DNA of 64,000 bases. It comes from Spongiibacter nanhainus (lineage in GTDB: Bacteria > Pseudomonadota > Gammaproteobacteria > Pseudomonadales > Spongiibacteraceae). Made by a program: the position numbers and the translations under genes. The notes below the pieces were generated by a model. That model did not search any database. It saw only the letters and a list, made by a program, of their open reading frames with translations, and was not told the origin of the DNA. The stretch is from the NCBI RefSeq assembly GCF_016132545.1, contig NZ_CP066167.1:2631001-2695000 (forward strand). The letters run 5' to 3'. This document shows, piece after piece, positions 1 to 8,485 of the stretch. Every line of letters starts with the position of its first letter. The stretch's first letter is position 1.

Positions 1-198
1 TACGGTATCGGGAGCAATGCAGCGATAACCCTGTTCGTGTAAACACGCTATCTGCTGAGTCCACATATCGGCGGTATCAGGAAAGCCATGGAGAAACATA
101 ACCACCGGTCGGTCATGATCATCGGGACAGGAATCCAGGTAGGACAGGGTGAGTCCGCGGTGAGTGAAGCTGTTTCGGGTCAACGATAGTTCAATCAT
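1..198 (-). CDS. alpha/beta hydrolase, N-terminal part (cut by window edge)
   Basis: The first 66 codons of a leftward gene run off the window edge. The residues FLHGFPDTADMW form the HGxP oxyanion-hole motif of alpha/beta-fold hydrolases, of the kind seen in epoxide hydrolases and haloalkane dehalogenases. The nucleophile elbow and catalytic acid and histidine lie outside the window, so the substrate cannot be named. The ATG at 198 begins 13 bases after the stop of the upstream SDR gene, so it is probably the last visible gene of the cupin-SDR-SDR-hydrolase operon. The family call is fairly safe; the subfamily is not. Confidence 0.75.
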   Translation of the reverse strand, partial: MIELSLTRNSFTHRGLTLSYLDSCPDDHDRPVVMFLHGFPDTADMWTQQIACLHEQGYRCIAPDTV

Positions 199-211
199 AA
201 CTCAACCATAA

Positions 212-1042
212 CTACGTTTCGGTGGTAGTAATCTTGCCTGCCAGCGTGCGGCGCAGCTTGCGAATGTGATGCGCCATCACAGCGTGAAATGTCTCAGGAA
301 GCAGGCGCGATAGCAGCACCATCCCTTTGGCACGCCGTCCGGGAATAATCATCCACGTCCCCTTATCTAGCCCGGCCACAATTTTATCGCAGGCATAATC
401 CGCACTGAGGCATCCACCCAGTGCTTTAATCCCCAAGGCAACGGGGTCGCCCTGCTCTCTCTCCTTGAATACCAGCGGGGTTTCTACCTCGGGCGGACAC
501 ACGCAGGTGATGCCGATACCAGAATCGCTGTACTCGTAGCGCAGTGTTTTGGCCAATCCGATAACGCCAAACTTTGAGGCGCCGTAGGCCGAATAGGCGT
601 AATTGCTGGTAAATCCGGCAACAGAGGCGATCAAGGCCAACCTCGACCCCGGCAGCAAATGCGGCAAGACGGCATGAACAAAATAGAAACTGCCGTTTAG
701 GTTGATATCCACAACGAGCGCAAACTCTTCCCCCTTCATCGCACTGATAGTTTTGTTCAGTACAATTCCGGCACAATTCAACGCGAGCCCCGGCGGACCG
801 AACAGGGCAATAGCTTCGGCAACGGCAGACTGGACGTTGGCCTCATCACGGATATCCATTTCCACGCTGTGCCATTTAGCTTGCCCCTGCAACGCGGCCT
901 CATTTAAGCTGGCGCGCGCGGTCGGCGGGACAACTAAATCCAGCACGCTGACATTTTCACCCCGCCGCAATAGGCGACAGGCAATACCCAAACCCAACCC
1001 ACTGCCGGCTCCGGTAATAAGATTGTGCTTTAGCTGGGACAT
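212..1042 (-). CDS. short-chain dehydrogenase/reductase (classical SDR)
   Basis: A 276-residue NAD(P)-dependent oxidoreductase. The nucleotide-binding motif TGAGSGLG is at residues 10-17, NCAG at 89-92, and the catalytic Ser140, Tyr153 and Lys157 (YGASK) are all present. The last 60 residues are basic and hydrophobic (RRAKGMVLLSRLLPE), a feature of SDRs acting on lipophilic substrates. The start follows the upstream epimerase stop by one base with a GGGGGAG ribosome site, so translation is probably coupled. The substrate is unknown; the neighbours suggest a hydroxy- or keto-compound of hydrophobic origin, which is inference. Confidence 0.85.
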   Translation of the reverse strand: MSQLKHNLITGAGSGLGLGIACRLLRRGENVSVLDLVVPPTARASLNEAALQGQAKWHSVEMDIRDEANVQSAVAEAIALFGPPGLALNCAGIVLNKTISAMKGEEFALVVDINLNGSFYFVHAVLPHLLPGSRLALIASVAGFTSNYAYSAYGASKFGVIGLAKTLRYEYSDSGIGITCVCPPEVETPLVFKEREQGDPVALGIKALGGCLSADYACDKIVAGLDKGTWMIIPGRRAKGMVLLSRLLPETFHAVMAHHIRKLRRTLAGKITTTET

Positions 1043-1043
1043 C

Positions 1044-2063
1044 CTAAATCTCCCCCGTTTCCCTCAGCCACGCCTCTGACCGCGCCATCCCTTCAGATAG
1101 TTTAATCATCGGTTCAAAACCGAGAGATTGACGGGCCTTGGCGATACTGTATCCACCAGTGCGGTTAAACATACGCATCGTATCCGGCGTGACCTCGCCT
1201 GCGCGCCCCAGGCGCTGATTCATGCGCCAAATAGCTGTTGTCAGGGTTTTGGCTAACGCAAAAGGCAGGCTGGGTGGAGCACCGCTGCGACCGGCCCAGC
1301 GCCAATGGTGCTGAAAAAACTCCCGACATGTGACGGCCTCGTCACCCCACAGGATAAATATCTGCCCGCGGCCCTCAGGCAGCCCTGCAGCTAATTGGAT
1401 ACCATCCAGCAGGTCATCGATATACACCGGCGTAAAGCGGCCTCGGCCGCGGTTGGGCAATATCAGCTGTCCAGCTATCGCCATTCTCAGCGGTTCCAGT
1501 AACCACGCGCGGGATCCCGGCCCGTAGACGTCACCAGGGCGGATGATGGTGCAATCAATCTCGCCGGCGGCATGGGCCGCCAGAACCACCTGTTCGCTGG
1601 CGCCCTTGGCCGCCCCGTAACGATAGTGCTCGCCAATAACAACCGGGTGTGTCTCATCTGCGCCATCGGGGTAGTCATCCCCCATTGCCGCCACCGACGA
1701 GAGTTGCACAAAGCGCTTGGCTCCCCCGGCGATAGCCACGTCTAGGGCATGGCGAACCCCGACGACGGAGATGCGCCGATAGACCTGCCAATCAGCCGCC
1801 AACGACACTACCGCCGCGGTGTTGATAAACAAGTCACAGCCCCGGGCGTGAGCACGCCAGGTATCAGGCTCAGTGAGGTCCCCCGCCACGACCTTGGCCT
1901 CGGGGTCGGCATGCAGATCCATACCGCGAACGTCGCAGCCCGCTTGCTGATAACGCCGCAACAGCGCACGACCGAGAAAGCCATTGGCACCGGTGATAAA
2001 AACCGATTGGGGGACAGAGGGGCTCTGACCTGCCGCCCCTACCGGTATACAGGTAGCACTCAT
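1044..2063 (-). CDS. NAD-dependent epimerase/dehydratase family protein (extended SDR)
   Basis: A 339-residue extended SDR. TGANGFLG at residues 24-31 is the Rossmann glycine motif and YRYGAAK carries the catalytic Tyr and Lys. QLSSVAAMGDD and IIRPGDVYGPGS match the 3-beta-hydroxysteroid dehydrogenase/isomerase and sugar epimerase superfamily. The chosen ATG at 2063 is 53 codons inside a longer open frame. That upstream stretch is antisense-like sequence overlapping the cupin gene, and the Rossmann fold begins about 20 residues after this ATG. It lies 40 bases after the cupin gene and 1 base before the next SDR. Whether it acts on a steroid, a sugar or another alcohol cannot be read from the sequence. 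Confidence 0.8.
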   Translation of the reverse strand: MSATCIPVGAAGQSPSVPQSVFITGANGFLGRALLRRYQQAGCDVRGMDLHADPEAKVVAGDLTEPDTWRAHARGCDLFINTAAVVSLAADWQVYRRISVVGVRHALDVAIAGGAKRFVQLSSVAAMGDDYPDGADETHPVVIGEHYRYGAAKGASEQVVLAAHAAGEIDCTIIRPGDVYGPGSRAWLLEPLRMAIAGQLILPNRGRGRFTPVYIDDLLDGIQLAAGLPEGRGQIFILWGDEAVTCREFFQHHWRWAGRSGAPPSLPFALAKTLTTAIWRMNQRLGRAGEVTPDTMRMFNRTGGYSIAKARQSLGFEPMIKLSEGMARSEAWLRETGEI

Positions 2064-2103
2064 AATACAATCCAACGATGTTGTTATTTGAAGGTTGGAC
2101 GAT

Positions 2104-2607
2104 TTAGTCAGTGGTGTAGCGATGGGCCGATGGCGTGATGTACTTAGCCGGTTCCATGCCTCGCTCTTTGACCAGGGTGTCAAACAATTGCATAAACCAG
2201 GTGGTGTCCATGATGCCCACAAAGTTGTTGTCTTCGTCGAAATTGATATTGGCGCCGGTGACCACCATGACCGTATCTGTGTCCTCGGTGTTGTCCGCAG
2301 GCGTCATAAAGGTGTGAATTGACCCGCCCGGCTCGTAGAGGTAGCTACCCGCCGTCTGGGGTTGATCCGGGTATTCGACGTAATTCCACTTTCCCGACAA
2401 GGTGAAAAGATGCACCGTGCCGGTGTGGTAATGCTTGGGCAAAACAACGCCCGGCTTAAAGATGGCGCGAATCACCCAGACATTTTCATGGGGATCGAGA
2501 AACAGCGGCTGGGCGTCCACCCCGGGCAGCGCATCCTCAAAGATGGGCAGCTCATTGGTATTGAGGGTTAGCAGGCTTTTATGGTCAAAAATAGGTGTTG
2601 GAATCAT
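2104..2607 (-). CDS. cupin-domain protein, 2,4'-dihydroxyacetophenone dioxygenase family
   Basis: A 167-residue single-domain cupin. PKHYHTGTVHLFTLSG (His59, His61, His66) and the later GGSIHTF (His98) supply a plausible metal-binding set in the two cupin motifs. The overall sequence resembles the 2,4'-dihydroxyacetophenone dioxygenase-like cupins, some of which are non-heme iron C-C cleaving enzymes while most are uncharacterised. It is the first gene of a leftward operon with two SDRs and a hydrolase and is transcribed divergently from an AraC-type regulator. An oxygenase role is inference; a metal-binding cupin is well supported. Confidence 0.75.
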   Translation of the reverse strand: MIPTPIFDHKSLLTLNTNELPIFEDALPGVDAQPLFLDPHENVWVIRAIFKPGVVLPKHYHTGTVHLFTLSGKWNYVEYPDQPQTAGSYLYEPGGSIHTFMTPADNTEDTDTVMVVTGANINFDEDNNFVGIMDTTWFMQLFDTLVKERGMEPAKYITPSAHRYTTD

Positions 2608-2680
2608 CGTGCTCTCCGCTATCGGCTATGATTATGTTTTTGCAGCGGTACTTAGATTACGTGTCCTCCCAGGCCGATAC

Positions 2681-2718
2681 TTGATATATTACGAATAATA
2701 ATTTGATAAATTGCGAAT
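2681..2718. promoter_or_regulatory. 16-bp tandem direct repeat, candidate AraC-family operator
   Basis: TTGATATATTACGAAT at 2681-2696 is repeated as TTGATAAATTGCGAAT at 2703-2718, with 14 of 16 bases the same and a 22-base period. Two same-face direct repeats one to two helical turns apart are the usual layout of an AraC/XylS dimer site. The pair lies in the 161-base divergent region between the cupin operon and the AraC-type gene. Binding has not been shown. Confidence 0.5.
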
Positions 2719-2768
2719 GCCGGCTTGTTTAAGCTGACCGGCTTTTGCCTCCCGCCTTAAAGGTGCTT

Positions 2769-3776
2769 ATGGATTATTTTGTTCGCAGCGGCGGGCTCAC
2801 CGGCTTTTCGGAACTTGTCCGCGAACTGGGCTACAGCCCCGGTGCACTGCTACGGCAAATGGGCCTGGGGACCGCTGTGCTCCAAAACCCCGACCTCTAC
2901 ATACCCTATTCAACATTGGCGGAACTGTTGTTGCTGGCGGCCCGCGAATGCCATTGCCCGGATTTTGGCGTGCGACTGGGCGGCAGACAGGGGCTGCATG
3001 TGGTGGGTGCCCTGGGCTCGCTCATGTGCCTGCAAAGCACCCTGCCCGGTGCCCTCACCATGATGCAGCGCAACCTGGATTTTCACGCACGCGGCGTGCA
3101 GGTGGATGTGGATACCCAGGGGGACACTCTAGAGACACGTCTGTCTTTCGCCTTTGAAAACCAGCTCGACTGCAGCCAATTGACGGCATTGAGCCTCGCT
3201 CTGCTGTTCCGCAGTATTTCGCAGCTCCATCAAAGCCCCCTGCGGCTCACCGATGTTCACCTGCGCATTCCACGGCCCGCATCACCGGAGCACTATCAGG
3301 ATATTTTCGAAGCGCCCATCTTCTTTGACGCCGCAGAAAATAGCCTGCGCTACCCAATAGCGCTCTTGAACACCCCGGTGGACCCCTCGCCGGCTTTGCG
3401 CCAGGCATTGAGTAATCAGTGGCGTGGGACAGTGCCCTCCTCCCGCAGTGATAGCCTGCCCCAGCATATAGAACAGGTAGTGACGGCGTTATTACCCACG
3501 GGGGAGTGCAACCTAAATATGGTGGCCAAGGTCACTGAGATGAATCCCCGCAGCTTGCAGCTGCGCCTGCAGGCGATGGGAAGCGGCTTCACGCAAATCC
3601 AACAGCGAGTGCGATTGCGCTTGGCCTGCCACTATCTCAAAAATAGCGACATCGACCTTACCCCACTGGCATTAAACCTGGGCTTTGCTGAGCTGTCGGT
3701 GTTCAGCCGGGCGTTTAAAAAGTGGACGGGGAAATCACCACGCCAATGGCGAAATCAAGCGCGCCAGGCATCGTGA
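2769..3776 (+). CDS. AraC family transcriptional regulator (arabinose-binding-domain type)
   Basis: A 335-residue regulator. The N-terminal 190 residues resemble the domain found in OruR/ArgR-like AraC proteins (GARECHCPDFGVRLG-like motif and a long helical segment). The C-terminal 100 residues form the double helix-turn-helix, ending SELSVFSRAFKKWTGKSPRQWR-like, here LGFAELSVFSRAFKKW. The ATG at 2769 has AAAGG seven bases upstream and is preferred to a TTG 24 bases earlier. The gene is divergent from the cupin-SDR operon, which it probably controls through the direct repeat between them. The inducer is unknown. Confidence 0.88.
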   Translation: MDYFVRSGGLTGFSELVRELGYSPGALLRQMGLGTAVLQNPDLYIPYSTLAELLLLAARECHCPDFGVRLGGRQGLHVVGALGSLMCLQSTLPGALTMMQRNLDFHARGVQVDVDTQGDTLETRLSFAFENQLDCSQLTALSLALLFRSISQLHQSPLRLTDVHLRIPRPASPEHYQDIFEAPIFFDAAENSLRYPIALLNTPVDPSPALRQALSNQWRGTVPSSRSDSLPQHIEQVVTALLPTGECNLNMVAKVTEMNPRSLQLRLQAMGSGFTQIQQRVRLRLACHYLKNSDIDLTPLALNLGFAELSVFSRAFKKWTGKSPRQWRNQARQAS

Positions 3777-3886
3777 ATGAGGTTGTGAGAAAGCCTGTAG
3801 CTATCATCGCGATCAAACAGTATTCTTGCCAGCAATCAGAGCAACAGCACGTGTTGCTGGCCAACGCGCAGGCAAAGGAGATCGCA

Positions 3887-4795
3887 ATGCCTCACCTTTC
3901 TAAGATCATCGCTATCAAACCGGTCACTCTACTACTGAGTTTGGGTGCAATCGCACTGGCCCTGTCTGGCTGCGCTAGTGCGCCAGAAGGGCGCCCGGGG
4001 CCCAACGGCCTGTGGCTGGAGAAACCCGCCTTGCTCAGTGCCGCCAATCCCGCGTTGATCGCGCAATACAACGTGAGCTTTGTGTTGGCCGAACAGGCCA
4101 GTCTCCCCAACCGCGACAATAGCCCCACCTCTCCGCCTCTGCGCGTGACCGTGCAGGGAATAAGCAGTGACGATATGACTGCCATTGCCGAAGCGGCTTA
4201 TGCCGACTTTGTACAGCAGTTAAAAGATCGGGGCTTTGCCATGTCCACCCGCAGTTTGGATGAACAGCTATCACCCTTTGCCATTCGCCAGTTGTCTAAA
4301 AACACCCTTCAAGGGCCCGGCAAAAACGTCGCCCTGTTTCGCCAACACAGTGACAACCGCATCGATACCCTCACCGTCGGTCCCGAAGCACTGCCGGTAG
4401 TACGCCCCGACCAACACCTCGCAATCGGCATTGCGGCGGGTGAGAACGGCACCCGCCCCATCACGGTGGACTACACGCTACGATTGGCCCGGCTCAATCC
4501 CCCAGGCCCGGGGCAAAGCCAAATAGGGGACACCGGCATTGCCTTTGTTCCTGGTGTGGAGTTAATAGAAGGGTCGCACCTAGCGCTCTATCACAACCCC
4601 AAGAAAGTCGCCAAGGTCACCCTCCGTGGCCCGATTAGCTACGACCGGGGCGGCCGGTCGTCAGAGCTCCGAGCCGGAGAGTCGAGTGATGAGGCAAAGA
4701 TTTACCACTACCAGGTAGATGCTGCACAGTTTAAATCCGCTGCATTGGCCATCCTCAAACAAGCCAATAGCAGAATGATTTCAGCGCTGCGCTGA
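3887..4795 (+). CDS. uncharacterised lipoprotein
   Basis: A 302-residue protein with a lipoprotein signal: a positively charged start, a hydrophobic stretch VTLLLSLGAIALA and a lipobox LSGC with the lipidated Cys at 29. The mature part begins ASAPEG, with no Asp at +2, consistent with outer-membrane sorting. The ATG at 3887 has a strong AAAGGAG site six bases upstream. The longer open frame that overlaps the AraC gene is rejected for this reason. I do not recognise the mature domain. It has no obvious catalytic motif or repeat. It ends facing the catabolic operon, and nothing in the context fixes a role. Confidence 0.7.
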   Translation: MPHLSKIIAIKPVTLLLSLGAIALALSGCASAPEGRPGPNGLWLEKPALLSAANPALIAQYNVSFVLAEQASLPNRDNSPTSPPLRVTVQGISSDDMTAIAEAAYADFVQQLKDRGFAMSTRSLDEQLSPFAIRQLSKNTLQGPGKNVALFRQHSDNRIDTLTVGPEALPVVRPDQHLAIGIAAGENGTRPITVDYTLRLARLNPPGPGQSQIGDTGIAFVPGVELIEGSHLALYHNPKKVAKVTLRGPISYDRGGRSSELRAGESSDEAKIYHYQVDAAQFKSAALAILKQANSRMISALR

Positions 4796-4815
4796 GCGAA
4801 GGAAAGACAAAGCTT

Positions 4816-4841
4816 GCCCCCAAGGCGAGAGATCTGGGGGC
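4816..4841. terminator. possible bidirectional terminator hairpin
   Basis: GCCCCCA at 4816-4822 pairs with TGGGGGC at 4835-4841 around a 12-base loop, between the convergent lipoprotein and crotonase genes. There is no clear U-tract on either strand, so it may be only a weak terminator or chance pairing. Confidence 0.3.
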
Positions 4842-4904
4842 TAGTGCTGAAGGGAGACAGCTCTGAGGCCAATAAAAATGAGCAAAGGCTTTTGGTGAGA
4901 GGGC

Positions 4905-5678
4905 TTAGCGCCGAAACTGCTTAAAGTCGGGCTCGCGCTTCTCCATAAACGCCACCACTGCCTCGATATTTTCCGGCTTGCCGGCCAGTTGCTCCATGCC
5001 CGCCGCCTCCATATCCATGACCTTATGTAGGGTCTCCCGGTGAACGTCCCGCATCAGCTTTTTGGTGGCCACCAGCGAGGTCACCGGCCACTGGGCTATT
5101 TCCCTGGCCTTGGACAGGGCTTTATCCAGAAGTTGATCATCGGCGACCCGCTCTGTGGCGATACCGTAGTCCACCGCGCTCTGGGCATCCAGCCACTGGG
5201 CGGTATACATCAATTCGGCAGCGCGACGGGCACCAATAATGGCTTGCAGCTGGTAACTACTGCCCCACTCTGGAACCAAGCCCAAATTGGCAAAGGGAAA
5301 ACGCATGCGCAGGCTGTCGCCAACATAGACCACATCGGTATGCAGCAATAAGGTTGCTCCACCACCTATGGCAACCCCCTTGGCCGCACTGACCACCGGT
5401 TTATTAAAATCCACCAGCGCGCGGGCGCTGACATCAAAGGGATGCTCTTCCCCTTCCTTTACATCGGCAAACGAATTCAGATCGACACCGGCGGAAAAAT
5501 CCTGACCGGCACCGGTAATGACAACACAGGCCACACTGGCATCGTCTTGCGCCGACTCCAGCGCTGACTTCAGAGCCAGCCACTGCGCATTGTTAAATGC
5601 GTTCTTTTTCTCCGGGCGGTTCAGTGTCACCAATAGCACTCCGTGCTCGTCCAGCTGTGTGAGTACTGTTTCAGTCAT
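4905..5678 (-). CDS. enoyl-CoA hydratase/isomerase family protein, isomerase-type active site
   Basis: A 257-residue crotonase-fold protein. The oxyanion-hole segments SAGVDLNSF and GVAIGGGATLLLHTD are present. The two glutamates of a hydratase are missing: the first position reads GGGAT and the second reads FPFANLG. A glutamate instead occurs in LGLVPEWGSS, the place used by delta3,delta2-enoyl-CoA isomerases. The likely reaction is therefore double-bond shifting in an acyl-CoA rather than hydration. It is the last gene of the leftward acyl-CoA operon, 48 bases after the nitroreductase gene. The substrate is unknown. Confidence 0.8.
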   Translation of the reverse strand: MTETVLTQLDEHGVLLVTLNRPEKKNAFNNAQWLALKSALESAQDDASVACVVITGAGQDFSAGVDLNSFADVKEGEEHPFDVSARALVDFNKPVVSAAKGVAIGGGATLLLHTDVVYVGDSLRMRFPFANLGLVPEWGSSYQLQAIIGARRAAELMYTAQWLDAQSAVDYGIATERVADDQLLDKALSKAREIAQWPVTSLVATKKLMRDVHRETLHKVMDMEAAGMEQLAGKPENIEAVVAFMEKREPDFKQFRR

Positions 5679-5726
5679 GGCGTGTATATCCCATTGTGAT
5701 GAATGTCGCTGAACCGCCTTCAGCGC

Positions 5727-6398
5727 TTAACTGTGAAAGCTTACCGCCTCTGTTACCGCGGCCCGGTCTGTCCAGCATTTGTTGGCAGAGTTGTTGGTGT
5801 CTTCGTAGCCAAAGGAAATACCAAACAACAGTTTATTGTGCTCGCCGATGCCCAGTTCCCGGCGAACCAAATCAGCCATAAAGCTCAAGGCAGTCTGCGG
5901 ACAAGAGGCCAAGCCATGTGCGGTCATGCTAAGCATCAGGTTCTGGGCGTACATACCCAGGTCCGCCGCTTCGCGAATACCAAAAGGCTCCGGCAGAAAC
6001 AAAAATGCGACGTGGGGGGCATCAAAAAACTCGAAGTTTTTCATAAACTGCGCCTGGCGCAGCGCTTTGTCCTCACGGCCAATTCCCATGGCCCCATACA
6101 GTTCAGCGGCAGCGCCATGTTGCCGCTCTTTGTAAACACCCTCGTACTTACCGTCATAGGGGAAGTCCATGGTCCACTGACCCGCAGCGAAAGCCTCGGG
6201 GATAAGTTTGCGAAGCCGCTCTATCGCATTGCCACTGGCAACCGCCACCTCCCAGGGTTGGGTATTGCAGTTTGATGGCGCCCGCTGAGCGGTGGCAAAC
6301 ACCGAGTGCAGGGTGGACTCAGACACTGGCTCTGGCAGGAATGCCCGCACGCTGCGACGGTTATTGACGATATTTTTAAAGGTTTCTGTGGCTTCCAT
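5727..6398 (-). CDS. nitroreductase family flavoprotein
   Basis: A 223-residue FMN-dependent oxidoreductase of the nitroreductase fold. RRSVRAFLPEPV near the N-terminus is the phosphate-binding start of the FMN site, and APSNCNTQPWEV and ADLGMYAQNLMLSMTAHGL are standard family segments. Such proteins use NAD(P)H to reduce nitro groups, quinones or enoates in vivo. Its position inside an acyl-CoA degradation operon, 42 bases after the racemase gene and 48 before an isomerase, suggests a reduction step in that pathway, for example of a conjugated double bond; that is inference. Confidence 0.82.
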   Translation of the reverse strand: MEATETFKNIVNNRRSVRAFLPEPVSESTLHSVFATAQRAPSNCNTQPWEVAVASGNAIERLRKLIPEAFAAGQWTMDFPYDGKYEGVYKERQHGAAAELYGAMGIGREDKALRQAQFMKNFEFFDAPHVAFLFLPEPFGIREAADLGMYAQNLMLSMTAHGLASCPQTALSFMADLVRRELGIGEHNKLLFGISFGYEDTNNSANKCWTDRAAVTEAVSFHS

Positions 6399-6440
6399 TC
6401 TGTGTTCCTAAGTGCGGTTTACAAGGTCAGCCACTGCCAA

Positions 6441-7628
6441 TCAAGAGGGCTCTGGGTCAGTGGCTTTAACCGCCCCATTCTCGCACAACTCGGCAATACG
6501 ATCTTCGCCCACACCCAGCTCCCCCAGTATGGCCCGAGTATCGGCACCCACCGCAACAGACTGGATACCAACCTGGCCCGGCGTTCTGGAAAAACGCGGC
6601 GCAACCGCCGCCTGTAAAACACCACCCTGGCGCACAAAGGTCTCTCGCGCCTGATTATGGGGATGGCGCTCGGCCTCTTCCAATCCGACCACTGGCGCCA
6701 CGCAGGCATCGCTGCCCTCGAAGATAGCCAACCACTCATCCAGTGTTTTCTCACTGACGCGCTGGGCCACTTTGCGGGTTTGCTCTGGCCAGGCGGCCTT
6801 GTCCATTTGCACCGCGTAGTCGGTACCGCCGAGATCCAGATTCAGGCGCTCCAACCATTGCTGGTAGAACTGCGGCTCGATACCGCCAAAACTGATGTAA
6901 CGTCCGTCGGCACATTCGTAGCAACGATAAAATGGCGCACCGCCATCGAGGATATTGCTCTGCCGTTCCCGCTCCCAAAAGCCCAGCCCCATCAAACCGT
7001 GGATGGTGCTCAGCAAAGAGGCGGTGCCGTCACTGATGGCAGCATCGATAACCTGCCCCTGCCCGGACTGGCTGCGCTCCACCAATGCAGCCAGCACACC
7101 ACTGAGTAGAAACATCGCGCCGCCACCAAGATCGCCGACCACATTCAAGGGTGTGGGGGGAGAACGGTCGCTATCGCCAAAAGCCGACAGCATGCCGCTA
7201 ATGGCGATGTAGTTAATATCGTGACCGGCGGTTTTGGCCAGTGGCCCGTCCTGCCCCCAGCCGGTCATCCGTCCGTAAATGAGTTTGGGATTGCGCTGCA
7301 GGCAGATATCGGGACCAAGGCCTAACTTTTCCATGACCCCGGGACGAAAGCCTTCGATCAATACGTCGGCGGTCTCCACCAGGGACAAGAGCAGCGACAC
7401 CCCTTCCGGAGATTTAAGATTGAGGGCCAGGGAGCGACGCCCACGACCGGTTACATCAGCAGGGAGCCCCTCCATACCAGTGCCACCGGTGTGGCGATCT
7501 ATGCGGATGACCTCCGCGCCCATATCCGCCAACAGCATACAGGCGTAGGGACCGGGGCCGATGCCGGCCATTTCCAATATGCGAATGCCTACCAGGGGCC
7601 CGGTTTTATTATTGTCTTGGGCGCTCAC
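6441..7628 (-). CDS. alpha-methylacyl-CoA racemase (CaiB/BaiF family III CoA transferase fold)
   Basis: A 395-residue protein that would interconvert (2R)- and (2S)-methylacyl-CoA esters, a step needed before beta-oxidation of methyl-branched side chains of sterols or isoprenoids. It matches the racemase branch of the family closely: ELAGIGPGP-like start (EMAGIGPGPYA), MTGWGQDGPLA, the catalytic AGHDINY histidine and VGDLGGG aspartate, and YECADGRY. It begins with GTG at 7628, preceded two bases earlier by the stop of the enoyl-CoA hydratase gene. A general CoA transferase is the alternative, but the His/Asp motifs favour the racemase. Confidence 0.85.
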   Translation of the reverse strand: MSAQDNNKTGPLVGIRILEMAGIGPGPYACMLLADMGAEVIRIDRHTGGTGMEGLPADVTGRGRRSLALNLKSPEGVSLLLSLVETADVLIEGFRPGVMEKLGLGPDICLQRNPKLIYGRMTGWGQDGPLAKTAGHDINYIAISGMLSAFGDSDRSPPTPLNVVGDLGGGAMFLLSGVLAALVERSQSGQGQVIDAAISDGTASLLSTIHGLMGLGFWERERQSNILDGGAPFYRCYECADGRYISFGGIEPQFYQQWLERLNLDLGGTDYAVQMDKAAWPEQTRKVAQRVSEKTLDEWLAIFEGSDACVAPVVGLEEAERHPHNQARETFVRQGGVLQAAVAPRFSRTPGQVGIQSVAVGADTRAILGELGVGEDRIAELCENGAVKATDPEPS

Positions 7629-7630
7629 GT

Positions 7631-8452
7631 TTACTCGCCGGTGAACACTGCAGGGCGCTTCTCTTTGAAGGCTTTCATGCCCTCTTTGGCATCCTTTGAA
7701 GCAAACACCGGCCCGGCCAGCTCATCCGACTTCAGCATCGCCTCGTCTTCACTCATGTGCTCGGTATGCTCCCGCAATGAGCGGGTCACCGCCTTCACTG
7801 CCAAGGGGCCATTGGCGCAAATTTTCTCGGCCAGTTTCTTCGCTTCGTTAAGAGTTTCGCCCTTGGGAACTACCCGATTCACCAAGCCGATCTCCAGTGC
7901 GCGCTGGGCGGACAAGTGCTCACCAAGCAATAGTATTTCGGCGGCAATGCAGTAGGGAATCTGCTTGCGCAGGCGAATTGTAGAACCCGACATGGGATAC
8001 AGGCCCCGCGCCACTTCGGTCACGCCAAAAATCGCGTCTTCGGCGGCAACACGGATGTCGGTGCCCTGCAGAATTTCAGTACCACCTGCCAAGGCGTAGC
8101 CTTCTACCGCCAGAATCAGCGGCTTACAGGGACGGTTGTCCCGCAGCAACGCCTGCCAATGGATGTTGGGGACCTTGCCCATCAGCTCCATAAATTCCTC
8201 GGTACTGCCATTGTCGCCATCAGGACCGGCTTTTAAGTCCATGCCGGCGCTGAAGGTGTCGCCATTGGCCGTGAGGATGGCGCAGTACAGAGAGTCATCT
8301 TCGTCCAGTAGTCGCCAGGCTTTGTACATGCCCAGCAGCATTTCAGAGTTGAAGGCATTTTTTGCCTCGGGACGATTAAGGGTCACGATCAGAACATTGC
8401 CCTCTTGCTGGACAATGCAGGTTTTGGTGCTGATCGGTAATTCTGTTGCCAT
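7631..8452 (-). CDS. enoyl-CoA hydratase (EchA19-like)
   Basis: A 273-residue crotonase-family hydratase that would add water across a 2-enoyl-CoA. Both catalytic glutamates are in place, the first in GYALAGGTEILQGTD and the second in FGVTEVARGLYP. The oxyanion-hole segment is FSAGMDLKAG. It lies between the FadD-like synthetase (33 bases upstream) and the racemase (2 bases downstream). In mycobacteria the hydratase EchA19 is encoded beside FadD19 in the cholesterol regulon; length and context here are similar, so a bulky, possibly steroid-linked substrate is plausible. That assignment is from memory and context, not from a search. Confidence 0.82.
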   Translation of the reverse strand: MATELPISTKTCIVQQEGNVLIVTLNRPEAKNAFNSEMLLGMYKAWRLLDEDDSLYCAILTANGDTFSAGMDLKAGPDGDNGSTEEFMELMGKVPNIHWQALLRDNRPCKPLILAVEGYALAGGTEILQGTDIRVAAEDAIFGVTEVARGLYPMSGSTIRLRKQIPYCIAAEILLLGEHLSAQRALEIGLVNRVVPKGETLNEAKKLAEKICANGPLAVKAVTRSLREHTEHMSEDEAMLKSDELAGPVFASKDAKEGMKAFKEKRPAVFTGE

Positions 8453-8485
8453 CAGTCTTGTCTCCGTCTGATTGGGTCGGGCTGT

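Noticed and set aside
2064-2222. N-terminal extension of the epimerase gene
   Set aside because: The extra 53 codons overlap the cupin gene and precede the Rossmann motif by far more than the family norm; ATG 2063 is adequate.
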